Source: Rhodosalinus sediminis
Lineage (GTDB): Bacteria; Pseudomonadota; Alphaproteobacteria; Rhodobacterales; Rhodobacteraceae
Direction: 5' to 3'
NCBI RefSeq assembly: GCF_003385555.1
Contig: NZ_QOHR01000003.1
Coordinates: 116,992 to 180,991, forward strand
DNA: 64,000 nt
Part shown: in pieces, positions 19,601 through 29,013 of the stretch
How positions within the stretch are numbered: position 1 is the stretch's first letter
Layout: the number at the start of each line of letters is the position of its first letter
Made by a program: the position numbers and the translations under genes
The notes under the pieces: generated by a model
Seen by the model: the letters and a program-made list of their open reading frames with translations, nothing else
Told to the model about the DNA's origin: nothing
Database searches by the model: none

Positions 19601-19927
19601 TCAGGGCGGCGGCTGGCCCTGCGCCTCCTCGATCTGCTCGATCACGCGGCCCGCGAGATCGCCCAGCAGCGGCACGAACTCGATCCGGGCGAGCACCGCG
19701 ACGAGGACGGAGACGAGGATCGACGCCCCGATCACCGTGCCGAGGCCGAAGGCGAGCCCGCGCATGAACTGGAAGAGCATGACCTTCAGCACCGAGTCGT
19801 GAATGCGCACGATCCGGTGGCCGACGATCTCCTCGAGCGCGCGGGCGAGGCGGCGCCCCGTCTCCCGGTCGAGGGGCGCGCGGTCGAGAGGGTCGCTGTC
19901 GCGCGATCCGCGCGGGGGTTCAGCCAT
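19601..19927 (-). CDS. DUF5665-type small membrane protein
   Basis: 108-aa protein with an amphipathic N-terminal half (LARALEEIVGHRIVRIHDSV), one clear membrane segment (about 58-82, GLGTVIGASILVSVLVAVLAR) and a cytoplasmic tail ending in proline. Matches, from recall, the DUF5665 family of Rhodobacteraceae; function unknown. Overlaps the end of the upstream DUF1643 gene by 8 bases. Confidence 0.75.
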   Translation of the reverse strand: MAEPPRGSRDSDPLDRAPLDRETGRRLARALEEIVGHRIVRIHDSVLKVMLFQFMRGLAFGLGTVIGASILVSVLVAVLARIEFVPLLGDLAGRVIEQIEEAQGQPPP

Positions 19928-20486
19928 GGGGTGCGGCCTCCGTCCCGGGGTCTGGCTTGGGGTCCGACCAGGGTTCGGGCTGACGTGCGTAGGCGACGTA
20001 GAGCGGATGACGCGGATGTCCGGCCTGCGTCAAGCCGAGGTGGTGAAGCGGGACGCCCGCCGCCGCCAGCAGCCGCGCCACCGCCCGCCCGCGGTCGAGA
20101 TGCGCGCCGTGCGCGCCCCAGGCCGCGACGGTGCGGTCGGCGGCGCGGGCGGCCTCGCGGATGGCGCGGTCGTTCTCGGGGCCGACCGGATCGGCGGCCC
20201 GGCGCATCGCCTTGGGGTCCGTGTCGCGCCAGGCGAAGATGTTGGTCACGGTGAAGCCGCCGTAGCCCAGCGCCCGCGCCCGCCGCTCGCAGCGCTCGAC
20301 GGTGGGGTCGTTCTGCACCTCGGTCGCCGTCGAGGGGTTGAGCATGACGAAATGCACGTGCCCGCCGGCCGCGTCCCAGACCCGGGTGAGCAGGTAACGA
20401 TAGCGCAGGCAGGGCGAATAGACGGCCACCGACTCGGCGTCGCCCTTGCGGTGCCTGCGCGTCACCAGCCCCGCCTCGTCGATCAT
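19920..20486 (-). CDS. DUF1643 family protein
   Basis: 188-aa protein. The VMLNPSTATEVQNDPTVERC and FTVTNIFAWRDTDP segments are the hallmark of the DUF1643 family, found in many bacteria and phages, function unknown. ATG at 20486 is preferred over the GTG two codons earlier because GGAAAGGG is 7 bases upstream of the ATG. Translationally coupled with the DUF5665 gene. Confidence 0.82.
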   Translation of the reverse strand: MIDEAGLVTRRHRKGDAESVAVYSPCLRYRYLLTRVWDAAGGHVHFVMLNPSTATEVQNDPTVERCERRARALGYGGFTVTNIFAWRDTDPKAMRRAADPVGPENDRAIREAARAADRTVAAWGAHGAHLDRGRAVARLLAAAGVPLHHLGLTQAGHPRHPLYVAYARQPEPWSDPKPDPGTEAAPHG

Positions 20487-20550
20487 GGCCACCCTTTCCC
20501 TGCGGTGCGCCTTCGGCGCGCCCCCGTTTCCGGCGCGGCGTGCGCCGCGC

Positions 20551-20590
20551 GTGCCTCCGGCGGGGATATTTCCGCCAAGAAGAAGCCCCG
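20551..20590 (+). repeat. Dispersed intergenic repeat, copy 1 (degenerate)
   Basis: Contains CTCCGGCGGGGATATTTCCG then CCAAGAAGAAG, a diverged form of the CCGGAGTATTTGGNCCAAGATGATGGG core found at 26391-26481, 30421-30490, 48451-48519 and 60911-60965. Confidence 0.6.
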
Positions 20591-20707
20591 GGGCGCGTCG
20601 CCGCCGGTCGGCGCGGACGATAACGCGGCGACGGGCGCGCCGCTACCCGCGCCACGGCTTGCGCCCGGGGCGCGATCGCGGCAGGTCGGTGGGGAACGGA
20701 GGGACCC

Positions 20708-21889
20708 ATGCAGATCGACTTCGACGAAATCATCGACCGCCACGGCACCCACAGCATGAAGTGGGACCGGATGGAGGCGCTTTACGGCGTGCCGGCCGCG
20801 GACGGGCTGGCGATGTGGGTGGCGGACATGGATTTCCGCCCGCCGGCCTGCGTCACCGAGGCGGTGCGGCGCATGGCCGATCACGGGATCTACGGCTACT
20901 TCGGCGACGACACCGCCTATCTGGAGGCGATCCGCTGGTGGCTGTCGGAGCGCCACGGCTGGGACGTCGCGCCCGAGTGGATCCTGACGACGCACGGCCT
21001 CGTGAACGGGACGGGGATGTGCGTCGAGACCTGGACGGCGCCGGGGGACGGTGTGGTGCTCTTCACGCCGGTCTATCACGCCTTCGCCAAGGTGATCCGC
21101 GCCGCGGGCCGCGAGGTGGTGGAATGCGAGATGCCCATCGAGGACGGGCGCTACGTGCTCGACATCGCTGCCTGGGACGCGCAGATGACCGGGCGCGAGC
21201 GCATGGTGATCCTCTGCTCGCCGCACAATCCGGGCGGGCGCGTCTGGAGCGCGGGGGAGCTGCGCGCGGTGGCGGATTTCGCGGCGCGCCACGACCTGAT
21301 CCTCGTCTCCGACGAGATCCATCAGGACCTCGTCTATCCCGGCGCGCCGCGCCACGTGCCGATGCCGGTGGCCGCGCCGGAGGCGCTGGACCGGATGGTG
21401 GTGATGAACGCGACCACCAAGACCTTCAACATCGCGGGCGCCCATCTCGGCAACGTGATCGTGCCGGACGAGCGGCTGCGCGCCGACCTCGCGCAGCGGA
21501 TGCTCGCGCTCGGGATCAGCCCCAATTCCTTCGGCCTGCACATGGCGACGGCGGCCTATTCGCCCGAGGGCGCGGAATGGGTCGATGCGCTCATGGCCTA
21601 TCTCGACGGCAACCGGCAGGTCTTCGACGCGACGGTGGCGGAGATCCCGGGCCTCGCCTCCATGCCGCTGGAGGCGACCTATCTCGCCTGGGTGGATTTC
21701 TCGGGCACCGGCATGCCGCGCGAGGATTTCACCGCCCGCGTCGAGCAGGGCGCGCGGATCGCGGCGAACCACGGCCCCACCTTCGGCACCGGCGGCGAGA
21801 GCTGGCTGCGCTTCAACCTCGCCATGCCGCGCGCGCGGGTCGAGGAAGCGGCGGCGCGGCTGGCGGACGCCTTTTCCGACCTCCAGTAG
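20708..21889 (+). CDS. PatB/MalY-family PLP-dependent C-S lyase (cystathionine beta-lyase)
   Basis: 393-aa fold-type I PLP enzyme. MWVADMDFRPPACV is the MalY/PatB N-terminal signature; LCSPHNPGGRVW, LVSDEIHQDLVYPG and the PLP-lysine motif NATTKTFNIAGAHLGN follow in order. Family members cleave cystathionine and cysteine conjugates. ATG 20708 with GGAGGGACCC upstream. Length matches. Confidence 0.93.
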   Translation: MQIDFDEIIDRHGTHSMKWDRMEALYGVPAADGLAMWVADMDFRPPACVTEAVRRMADHGIYGYFGDDTAYLEAIRWWLSERHGWDVAPEWILTTHGLVNGTGMCVETWTAPGDGVVLFTPVYHAFAKVIRAAGREVVECEMPIEDGRYVLDIAAWDAQMTGRERMVILCSPHNPGGRVWSAGELRAVADFAARHDLILVSDEIHQDLVYPGAPRHVPMPVAAPEALDRMVVMNATTKTFNIAGAHLGNVIVPDERLRADLAQRMLALGISPNSFGLHMATAAYSPEGAEWVDALMAYLDGNRQVFDATVAEIPGLASMPLEATYLAWVDFSGTGMPREDFTARVEQGARIAANHGPTFGTGGESWLRFNLAMPRARVEEAAARLADAFSDLQ

Positions 21890-22007
21890 CGGGCCGTCGC
21901 GGGCCGTCGCGGGCTGTGCGCCCGCGCAGGGCGCGCCCTGCGGGCGTCGCGGGTTTCCGCGGCGCGGGCGCGCCCCTACCTCCCGTCGCAGGCCAAGGGA
22001 GCACGCG

Positions 22008-22982
22008 ATGGGACTTCTGATCGACGGCGAATGGCGCGAGCGCGCGCTGGTGAGCACCTCCGACGACGGCGCGTTCCAGCGGGCCGAATCGGTCTTTCGC
22101 GACTGGGTGACGCCCGACGGGGCGCCCGGCCCGGCCGGCGCCGGCGGCTTTCCGGCGGCGTGCGGGCGCTATCACCTTTACGTGAGCCTCGCCTGTCCCT
22201 GGGCGCACCGGACGCTGATCTTCCGCCGGCTGAAAGGGCTCGCGGAGCACATCGGCGTCTCGGTCGTGCATCCCGACATGCTCGGCGACGGCTGGAGCTT
22301 CGCGACGGATTTCCCCGGCGCGACGGGCGACCGGCTTTACGGTCTGCCCTTCATGCGCGACGTCTATCTCAAGGCGCAGCCGGACGCGACGACGCGGGTG
22401 ACGGTGCCGGTGCTCTGGGACACCGAGCGCGAGACGATCGTCTCGAACGAAAGCGCCGAGATCATCCGGATGCTCAATTCCGCCTTCGACGGGCTCACCG
22501 GCAACACGGACGACTACTGGCCCGAGGACCTGCGCGCCGCGATCGAGCCGGTGAACGCGCGGATCTACGACACGGTGAACAACGGCGTCTACAAGGCGGG
22601 TTTCGCGCAGTCGCAGGCGGCCTACGAGGCGGCCGTGCTGCCGCTCTTCGAGACGCTCGACTGGATCGAGGACCGGCTGGGCGACAATCGCTACCTCATG
22701 GGCGACCGGATCACCGAGGCGGACTGGCGGCTCTTCACCACGCTGATCCGCTTCGACACGGTCTATCACGGGCATTTCAAGTGCAACCGGCGGCGGATCG
22801 TGGATTACCCGAACCTCTGGGCCTACACGCGCGAGCTCTACCAGTGGCCCGGCGTGCGCGAGACGGTGGATCTCGAGCACATCCGGCGCCATTACCACTA
22901 CAGCCACGAGAGCATTAACCCCTACCGCATCGTGCCGGTGGGCCCCGCGCTCGACCTCGACGCGCCGCACGGGCGGGGGTGA
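22008..22982 (+). CDS. Glutathionyl-hydroquinone reductase (Xi-class GST)
   Basis: 324-aa enzyme of the YqjG/ECM4 family that reduces glutathionyl-hydroquinones. The catalytic Cys is in SLACPWAHRTLIFRRLKGL (about residue 65), with the conserved downstream NESAEIIRMLN, ITEADWRLFTTLIRFD and HIRRHYHYSHESINP C-terminal signature. Monocistronic by spacing. ATG 22008 behind AGGGAG. Confidence 0.93.
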   Translation: MGLLIDGEWRERALVSTSDDGAFQRAESVFRDWVTPDGAPGPAGAGGFPAACGRYHLYVSLACPWAHRTLIFRRLKGLAEHIGVSVVHPDMLGDGWSFATDFPGATGDRLYGLPFMRDVYLKAQPDATTRVTVPVLWDTERETIVSNESAEIIRMLNSAFDGLTGNTDDYWPEDLRAAIEPVNARIYDTVNNGVYKAGFAQSQAAYEAAVLPLFETLDWIEDRLGDNRYLMGDRITEADWRLFTTLIRFDTVYHGHFKCNRRRIVDYPNLWAYTRELYQWPGVRETVDLEHIRRHYHYSHESINPYRIVPVGPALDLDAPHGRG

Positions 22983-23108
22983 GCGGGGCCGGGGCGCCGC
23001 GGAGGGCGGTGCCAGCGCGCAGGCCCCCCGCGCCGGACCTGTCGCAAGACCCTTGCGCGGCGGCGTGACGCGCGTAGCCTCTCGAGGCAGAGCGACGGAG
23101 GCCCGGCC

Positions 23109-24281
23109 ATGCGCGCCCTCATCCTGATCGCGGCCCTGCTGGGCGCCGCCCCGGCGACGGCGGAGACACCCTGCGGCGGCGCCTTCTCCGCCTTCGTGGC
23201 GGAGTTGAAGCGCGAGGCGGTCGCCCGCGGCCATGCGCCCGCGACGGTGGAGCGCTTCTTCCGCGGCGTGCGCCGGGATCAGGAGGTGCTCGCCGCGGAC
23301 CGGCGGCAGGGGGTCTTTCAGCTGCCCTTCACGGAGTTCGCCCGGCGGCTCATCAGCCGGAACCGGATCGAGAACGGCCGGCGCAACGCCGAACGGTGGG
23401 ACGCGATCTTCGACCGGATCGAGCGCGACTACGGCGTCTCTCGGGGGATTCTCCTGTCGTTCTGGGCGTTCGAGACGGATTACGGCGCGGTGCAGGGCGA
23501 TTACAAAACGCGCGACGCGCTGGTGACGCTCGCGCACGACTGCCGGCGGCCCGGGATCTTCCGCCCGCAGGTCTTCGCCGCGATCGAGCTCCACGCGCAG
23601 GGCGATTTCGACCCGCAGACCACGACCGGCGCCTGGGCGGGGGAGATCGGCATGGTGCAGATGCTGCCCGAGGACATCCTCGAAAACGGCGTGGACGGCG
23701 ACGGCGACGGGCGCGTGACGCTCAAGACCTCCGCGCCGGACGCGCTGATGTCGGGGGCGAACATGCTGGTCGATCTGGGCTGGCGCGCGGGCGAGCCATG
23801 GATGACCGAGATCGAGGTGCCCGCCGGCTTCGACTGGTCGCTCTCGGGGCTGCCGGTCGAGAAGACGGTCGCCGACTGGCGCCGCCTCGGCATTCGTGCG
23901 CGCAGCGGCAATCTCGGGCCGGCGACGCTCCCGGCCTCGGTGATCGCGCCCGAGGGGCACCGCGGGCCGGCCTTCCTCGTCTATCCGAACTTCCGCGTGC
24001 TCTTCGAGTGGAACAGGAGCTTCGTCTACGTCACCACCGCCGCCTATTTCGCAACGCGGCTCGAGGGCGCGCCGGCTTTCGACGCGGGCGATCCGGAGCC
24101 GGGGCTGTCCGACGCGCAGATGAAACGGCTGCAGCGCCGGCTCGTCGATCTGGGGCACGACGTGGGCGGCGTGGACGGCATCCTCGGCGCGAGGACCCGC
24201 GCCGCGGTCCGCGCCGAGCAGGCCCGGCGCGGCCTGCCGCCGGACGGCTGGCCGACGCCCGCGTTGCTGAACCGGCTCTGA
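23109..24281 (+). CDS. Lytic murein transglycosylase (MltB family) with peptidoglycan-binding domain
   Basis: 390-aa periplasmic enzyme that cleaves glycan strands to 1,6-anhydro products. Signal peptide about residues 1-19; SLT_2 domain about 25-320, with the catalytic-Glu region SFWAFETDYGAVQGDY and IGMVQMLPEDIL; C-terminal PG_binding_1 domain about 330-390 (LQRRLVDLGHDVGGVDGILG). Start ATG 23109 gives the complete signal sequence. Confidence 0.93.
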   Translation: MRALILIAALLGAAPATAETPCGGAFSAFVAELKREAVARGHAPATVERFFRGVRRDQEVLAADRRQGVFQLPFTEFARRLISRNRIENGRRNAERWDAIFDRIERDYGVSRGILLSFWAFETDYGAVQGDYKTRDALVTLAHDCRRPGIFRPQVFAAIELHAQGDFDPQTTTGAWAGEIGMVQMLPEDILENGVDGDGDGRVTLKTSAPDALMSGANMLVDLGWRAGEPWMTEIEVPAGFDWSLSGLPVEKTVADWRRLGIRARSGNLGPATLPASVIAPEGHRGPAFLVYPNFRVLFEWNRSFVYVTTAAYFATRLEGAPAFDAGDPEPGLSDAQMKRLQRRLVDLGHDVGGVDGILGARTRAAVRAEQARRGLPPDGWPTPALLNRL

Positions 24282-24354
24282 GGCGGATTGCCGCGGGCGC
24301 GGCGGATGCCTATCTGCGAAGAGCGCCGCGCAGGCGTCCCAGCGCAGAGGCCGC

Positions 24355-24966
24355 ATGGCTCACTCCATCCCAGCGCCGGACCCGGGTCCGGTCAGCATCG
24401 GCGAGATCGTCGCCCGCCTCGACCGGCTCGCGGCGCGCGATTCGGTCACGCTCGGCGACATCCTCGCGAGCTTCGGACAGGCGAGCTTCGTGCCCGCGCT
24501 GATGCTGCCGGCGCTCCTCGTCTTCTCGCCGCTCTCGGGGATTCCCTTCTTCTCGTCGATCTGCGGGCTGACCATCGCGGCCGTTTCGGCGCAGATGCTC
24601 GTGCGGCGGCGCCACATCTGGCTGCCGCGCGTCCTGCGCGAGCGGGGGTTGAGCGGCGCGCGCCTGCAGCGGGCGCTCGGCGCGATGGCGCGCACCGGGC
24701 GCTGGATCGACCGCAACACCGGCGACCGGCTGCGCCTGCTGACGGCGCAGCCGATGGCGAGCCTCTTCACCCTCGTCTGCCTCTGCGCGGGGCTCGCCAT
24801 GCCGTTTCTGGAGCTGGTGCCCTTCTCCTCCTCGATTCTCGGGCTCGCGGTGCTGCTGATCGCGGCGGCCTTCCTGACGCGCGACGGGCTCTACGCGCTC
24901 GCCGGGCTCGGCGTCTTCGCGGCGGCGCCGATGATCCCGCTCGCGCTCTGGATCGGTCTGGTCTGA
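24355..24966 (+). CDS. exoD: ExoD-type exopolysaccharide synthesis membrane protein
   Basis: 203-aa membrane protein. Predicted hydrophobic segments cover about residues 45-80, 130-160 and 165-200, with the ExoD-family motif FGQASFVPALMLPALLVFSPLSGIP split across the first. In Sinorhizobium ExoD affects exopolysaccharide production and alkali tolerance; the biochemical role is unknown. Confidence 0.85.
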   Translation: MAHSIPAPDPGPVSIGEIVARLDRLAARDSVTLGDILASFGQASFVPALMLPALLVFSPLSGIPFFSSICGLTIAAVSAQMLVRRRHIWLPRVLRERGLSGARLQRALGAMARTGRWIDRNTGDRLRLLTAQPMASLFTLVCLCAGLAMPFLELVPFSSSILGLAVLLIAAAFLTRDGLYALAGLGVFAAAPMIPLALWIGLV

Positions 24967-24979
24967 CGGCGCCCGCGCC

Positions 24980-25870
24980 TCAGACCCACTTGGCGAGCGG
25001 CGGCAGGCTCATCAGCACGGCGTCCGGGTCGTGCCCGGTGGCGAGGCCGAACTTCGTGCCCCGGTCGTAGACGAGGTTGTACTCGGCATAGACACCCCGG
25101 TGGACGAGCTGCACCTCCTTGTCGGCCTCGGTCCAGGGCGTCATGCGCCGCCGCTCCACCAACGGCAGGAAGGCCGGCAGGAAGGCGCGGCCGATGTCGC
25201 GCGTCAGCGCGAAGTCCGCCTCCCAGTCGCCGGTGTTGCGGTCGTCCATGAAGACGCCGCCCACGCCCCGCGCCCGCTTGCGGTGGGGGATGTAGAAATA
25301 CTCGTCCGCCCAGGCCTTGAGCTCGGGATAGAGATCCGGCCCGTGCGGGTCCAGATACGCCTTCTGCGTGGCGTGGAAGTGCTCCGTGTCCTCGGCGTAC
25401 TCGATGCAGGGGTTGAGGTCCGAGCCGCCCCCGAACCACCAGGCGTTCGGCGTCCAGAACATCCGCGTGTTCATGTGCACCGCCGGGACGTGCGGGTTCT
25501 GCATGTGCGCCACGAGGCTGATGCCGGAGGCCCAGAAGCGCGGGTCGCTGTCCATCCCCGGCACGCCGCGCTGCGCCATCGCCGCCTGAGCGGCCTCGCC
25601 CAGCGTACCGTAGACGGTCGAGACGTTGACGCCCACCTTCTCGAACACGCGCCCTTCGCGCATCACGCTCATCAGCCCGCCGCCGGCGTCCGAACCGTCG
25701 TCGGAGGTGCGGCGCGTCTCGGTGACCTCGAAACGCCCCGCCGCGTGATCGGAGAGGGGCCCCTCCGTCTGCGCGTCCTCCACCGCCTCGAAGGCGGCGA
25801 CGATCTCGTCGCGGAGTTCGCGGAACCACTCCGCGGCGCGGGCGCGCTCGGCCTCGAGCATCTCGGTCAT
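24980..25870 (-). CDS. hemF: Oxygen-dependent coproporphyrinogen III oxidase
   Basis: 296-aa enzyme converting coproporphyrinogen III to protoporphyrinogen IX with O2. Typical stretches are GVNVSTVYGTL, NPHVPAVHMNTRMFW, WWFGGGSDLNPCIEY and YAEYNLVYDRGTKFGL near the C-terminus. Full length. Convergent with exoD and divergent from the lipoprotein gene. Confidence 0.97.
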   Translation of the reverse strand: MTEMLEAERARAAEWFRELRDEIVAAFEAVEDAQTEGPLSDHAAGRFEVTETRRTSDDGSDAGGGLMSVMREGRVFEKVGVNVSTVYGTLGEAAQAAMAQRGVPGMDSDPRFWASGISLVAHMQNPHVPAVHMNTRMFWTPNAWWFGGGSDLNPCIEYAEDTEHFHATQKAYLDPHGPDLYPELKAWADEYFYIPHRKRARGVGGVFMDDRNTGDWEADFALTRDIGRAFLPAFLPLVERRRMTPWTEADKEVQLVHRGVYAEYNLVYDRGTKFGLATGHDPDAVLMSLPPLAKWV

Positions 25871-25966
25871 GGGCGGGTCTCCTCCATTACGGAAAGATCT
25901 GGTATCAAGGCATCTTCACCTTGGAAAGCCGCGCGGCCGGACCGCGCCGCGAAAGGGAGTTCCGCC

Positions 25967-26347
25967 ATGGCCCGCCGCGCCCTCCTCGCCCTCGGTCTCG
26001 CCGCCGCGCTCGCGGGCTGTTCCGCGCGCGATCTCTGCATCGCCGAGGCCCGGTCCGACCTGCGCACCCTCGACCGCCTCATCGCCGAGACGCGCGCCAC
26101 CATCGCCCGCGGCTACGCCGTCGAGGACCGCACAGTGCCCGAGCGCATCTTCACCCGATGCCGCGACGCCGACGGGGAGCTCGGCCCCTGCTGGGTGACC
26201 GTGCCGCGCACCGAACGCCGCCCGGTCACCGTCGACATCGCAGAGGAACGCCGCAAGCTCGCCCAGCTCGAGGCGCGCCGCGCCGAGGAGGCCGCCGCCG
26301 CAGCCGAGCGCATCCGCCGATGCCGTGCGCGCTACCCGGCGGGCTGA
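25967..26347 (+). CDS. Small lipoprotein, uncharacterised
   Basis: 126-aa protein with a lipoprotein signal (MARRALLALGLAAALAGCSA, lipid-Cys about residue 18), three further Cys residues and a charged C-terminal helix (IAEERRKLAQLEARRAEEAA) likely to be coiled coil. AAAGGGAG precedes the ATG. No family recognised. Confidence 0.75.
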   Translation: MARRALLALGLAAALAGCSARDLCIAEARSDLRTLDRLIAETRATIARGYAVEDRTVPERIFTRCRDADGELGPCWVTVPRTERRPVTVDIAEERRKLAQLEARRAEEAAAAAERIRRCRARYPAG

Positions 26348-26369
26348 GCAGGTTGCACGCGTCCGGAGA

Positions 26370-26511
26370 GGGGGGCTGTCTGCCCCCCTCTTGGCCTGCG
26401 GCCAATTCACCCCCCGAGGATATTTCGGCCAAGAAGAAGAGTCGGGAGCGGACCCATCATCTTGGGCCAAATACTCCGGGGAGCGCGAGGGGCAGCGCCC
26501 CTCGCCCGAAA
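26370..26511. repeat. Dispersed intergenic repeat, two head-to-head copies (copies 2a/2b)
   Basis: A GGGGGC-tgtct-GCCCCC hairpin is followed by TTGGCCTGCGGCCAATTCAC and a degenerate CCGAGGATATTTCGGCCAAG core; then the inverted copy CCCATCATCTTGGGCCAAAT (ending ACTCCGGGG) and a CGAGGGGC-agc-GCCCCTCG hairpin. Lies between the lipoprotein and SDR gene ends, so it could terminate both. Confidence 0.75.
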
Positions 26512-26559
26512 GGGAGCTCTTGCGGCCGCGAGGCCGCGCCGCTGGATCACGGGGAGGCG

Positions 26560-27360
26560 TCAGTGCGCCGGGGCGGCGACGGGATCGAGGAGGGTGCGGC
26601 CGCCGTCGACGGTCATGATCTGGCCGGTGACGAAGCCCGCGCCCTCGGAGGCGAGGAACTGCACCGCCTCGGCGAGTTCGCCCGGCGCGGCGATGCGGCT
26701 GAGCGGCGTGTGGTCCTCGATGTCCTCGCGGTAGCCGGCGTTCTCCTGCAGCGCGCCCTTGAGGCTCGAGGACATGACCGAGCCGAAGGCCACCGCGTTG
26801 ACGCGGATCCGGTGCGGCGCGAGCGCGACGGCGAGCGAGCGCGTCATCTGGTCGAGCGCGGCCGAGGACACGGAGTAGGCCATGAGGTCGGGGTGCGTGC
26901 GCCGGGCGGCGATCGAGGACATGTTGACGATCGCGCCGACCTGCCCGGCCTCCTGTCCCTCGGCCTGCTTGATCATGCGCCGCGCGACGATTTGGCTGAG
27001 GCGCAGGCTCGTCAGGACGTTCTGTTCGATCAGCGCCTCGGTTGAGTTGTCCTCCGGGTCGAGGGGATCGGAGGCGAGCATCTGCCGCGAGGCGTTCACG
27101 AGGATGTCCACCCGGTCGAAGGCGTCGATCGTGGCCGAGAGCAGGTTGGCGAGCGTCAGGCGTTCGCGCAGGTCGCCGGCGAAGTAGCGGACGGCGTCCT
27201 CGTCGACGCGGGCGCCGAGTTCGTGGGCGAGCGCCGCCTCGTCGATGTCGGCGAACATGACGTTGGCGCCGCGGTCGGCGAAGTGGCGCCCGACGGCGAG
27301 GCCGATGCCGCGCGCGGCGCCGGTGACGATGGCCGTCTTGCCCTCGATGGAAAAACTCAT
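26560..27360 (-). CDS. SDR-family protein with altered active site
   Basis: 266-aa Rossmann protein. The cofactor motif TGAARGIG is intact, but two classical SDR signatures deviate: NNAG reads NASR (LVNASRQM) and the catalytic YxxxK reads YSVSS, so the Lys is replaced by Ser. The motif Ser (NMSSIAARR) is kept. The C-terminus (GQIMTVDGGRTLLDP) is family-like. It may be a low-activity or non-enzymatic NAD-binding protein. Seven bases of GGCAGA upstream of ATG give only a weak ribosome site. Confidence 0.85.
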   Translation of the reverse strand: MSFSIEGKTAIVTGAARGIGLAVGRHFADRGANVMFADIDEAALAHELGARVDEDAVRYFAGDLRERLTLANLLSATIDAFDRVDILVNASRQMLASDPLDPEDNSTEALIEQNVLTSLRLSQIVARRMIKQAEGQEAGQVGAIVNMSSIAARRTHPDLMAYSVSSAALDQMTRSLAVALAPHRIRVNAVAFGSVMSSSLKGALQENAGYREDIEDHTPLSRIAAPGELAEAVQFLASEGAGFVTGQIMTVDGGRTLLDPVAAPAH

Positions 27361-27381
27361 GTGTCTGCCTCTCGTGGCGGG

Positions 27382-28377
27382 TCATCGCCCAGGACGGGTG
27401 GGGCGCGCGGCCTCCAGCACCTTGAAGCGCGCGTCGCCCGCGATCTCCTGCGCGGTGCGGAAGCGCCGCGCGAGCTCGGCCTCGTAGGGCAGATGGCGGT
27501 TGGCGACAAGCCAGAGCCGGCCGCCGGGGGCGAGGATCTCCGCCGCCGCCGCGACGAAGGCCCGGCCGAGGTCCGGGTCCGGCGCGCGGCCCTCGTGGAA
27601 GGGCGGGTTCATGACCACGCCGCCGGGCGCCGTCTCGGGCCGCCAGGCACGCGCGTCGGCCCAGTGGAAGCGGGCGCGCGGGTCGGTGACGTTCTCGCGC
27701 GCGCAGTCGAGCGCGGTGCGGTCGGCCTCCACGAGGTCGAGGCGCGCGACGCGGTCGTGCGCCAGCACGCGCGTGGCGAGATAGCCCCAGCCGGCGCCGA
27801 GGTCGGCCATGTGCGTCGGCAGCTTCGCCGGAAGCGCCCCGGCGAGCAGGACGGAGCCCGGATCCGGGCCGTCGGCGGAGAAGACGCCCGGCGCGGTGAC
27901 GAAGCCCTCCGGCGTGGTCTGCCGCGCGGGGCGGCGCCAGTCGCCGAGGGTGCCTTCGGCCGGAAACCAGAAGAGCTTGCCGTGCGCCTTGGACACGGGC
28001 GCGGAGACCGAGACCCGCCGGCGCAGGTCGCGCAGGATCGATTCGACGCCGTCGGTCTTCTGCCCGTCGACGATGACGGGCCCGCCGGGGGCGACCGCCG
28101 CGTCCGCCGCGGCGACCAGATCGCGGGCGAGCGCCTTGGCGCGCGGCAGGACCACGAGTGCGGCGGCATACGGCCCGTCGAGTTCCGTCGTCACGTCGAG
28201 GCCCTGCCGGGCGCGCAGGTCGTGGGCGGGCTGGCGCGGTTCGATCACCTGCACGCGGGCGGCGGGAAGCGCGCTCAGGTCCGTGGTCTCTCCGGGGTGG
28301 AGGACGGCCACGCGCCCCTCCGCCGGGAGCGGCAGGGCGCCGTCCTCCAGCGCGAGGGTCAGGCGGGGTGCGGACAC
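27382..28377 (-). CDS. RsmC-like class I SAM-dependent rRNA methyltransferase
   Basis: 331-aa protein with two tandem Rossmann-like halves, the RsmC/RlmG layout. The C-terminal half has the SAM-binding HMADLGAGWGYLATRVL and the N6/N2-methylase motif MNPPFHEGRAPDPDLGRAF. RsmC modifies G1207 of 16S rRNA; site specificity here is inferred. Ends 21 bases upstream of the SDR start on the same strand. Confidence 0.85.
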   Translation of the reverse strand: MSAPRLTLALEDGALPLPAEGRVAVLHPGETTDLSALPAARVQVIEPRQPAHDLRARQGLDVTTELDGPYAAALVVLPRAKALARDLVAAADAAVAPGGPVIVDGQKTDGVESILRDLRRRVSVSAPVSKAHGKLFWFPAEGTLGDWRRPARQTTPEGFVTAPGVFSADGPDPGSVLLAGALPAKLPTHMADLGAGWGYLATRVLAHDRVARLDLVEADRTALDCARENVTDPRARFHWADARAWRPETAPGGVVMNPPFHEGRAPDPDLGRAFVAAAAEILAPGGRLWLVANRHLPYEAELARRFRTAQEIAGDARFKVLEAARPTRPGR

Positions 28378-28387
28378 CGGAGCGCGC

Positions 28388-28741
28388 CTATTCCTTTTCC
28401 ATCGTGCACTGGAGCGGGTGCTGATGGCGCCGCGCGAAATCCATGACCTGCGCCACCTTGGTCTCGGCGATCTCGTGACTGAAGACGCCGACGACGGCGA
28501 CGCCTTTCTTGTGGACGGTCAGCATGATCTCGAAGGCCTGCGCGTGGCTCATGCCGAAGAACCGCTCGAGCACGTGCACGACGAATTCCATCGGCGTGTA
28601 ATCGTCGTTGAGAAGCAGCACCTTGTAGAGCGGCGGACGCTTGGTGCGCGGCTTGCTCTCGATCACGACGTTCGTGTCCGCCCCGTCCCCGTCGTCGGGC
28701 GGGCCGGACATCGCGGTTGGGGTCCGGATCGCAAAGCTCAT
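28388..28741 (-). CDS. clpS: ATP-dependent Clp protease adaptor ClpS
   Basis: 117-aa adaptor delivering N-degron substrates to ClpA. The core [20 protein letters not shown] and [12 protein letters not shown] are unmistakable, with Asp-Asp of the N-end pocket. A second in-frame ATG at 28711 is possible, because neither start has a good ribosome site and the first ten residues are not conserved. Close to the methyltransferase gene (10 bases) on the same strand. Confidence 0.93.
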   Translation of the reverse strand: MSFAIRTPTAMSGPPDDGDGADTNVVIESKPRTKRPPLYKVLLLNDDYTPMEFVVHVLERFFGMSHAQAFEIMLTVHKKGVAVVGVFSHEIAETKVAQVMDFARRHQHPLQCTMEKE

Positions 28742-29013
28742 GGGACTGTCGTGCGTTAGGGCCACTCGCGCGCAATATAGCCGCTGATCCGCGCGAGAAA
28801 AGAGGGGGCCCGACACGGTGCACGGCACGGCGCGCGGCACGGTGCGCGGCGCGGCGTGGTGCGACGGGGCGCCGCCGTCACCGCTGCGCCGCTTCGCCAC
28901 GAAAATGCCGACATCGTCAGGCTTTGTCGCATGCGGCTGTTGTGGTAGCGTATCCGCAAAACAACCAGCGGTCGGGCGCGACGACTCGACCCGAGGCAGA
29001 CGAGGCAGAGACA

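Noticed and set aside
25871..25966. Possible FNR box upstream of hemF
   Set aside because: ATCAA is present, but the left half-site at the right spacing reads AGATC, not TTGAT.
28816..28858. Short GGCACGGTGC-like tandem motif before the DacF-like gene
   Set aside because: Only a few degenerate units, consistent with GC-rich low complexity rather than an organised repeat.
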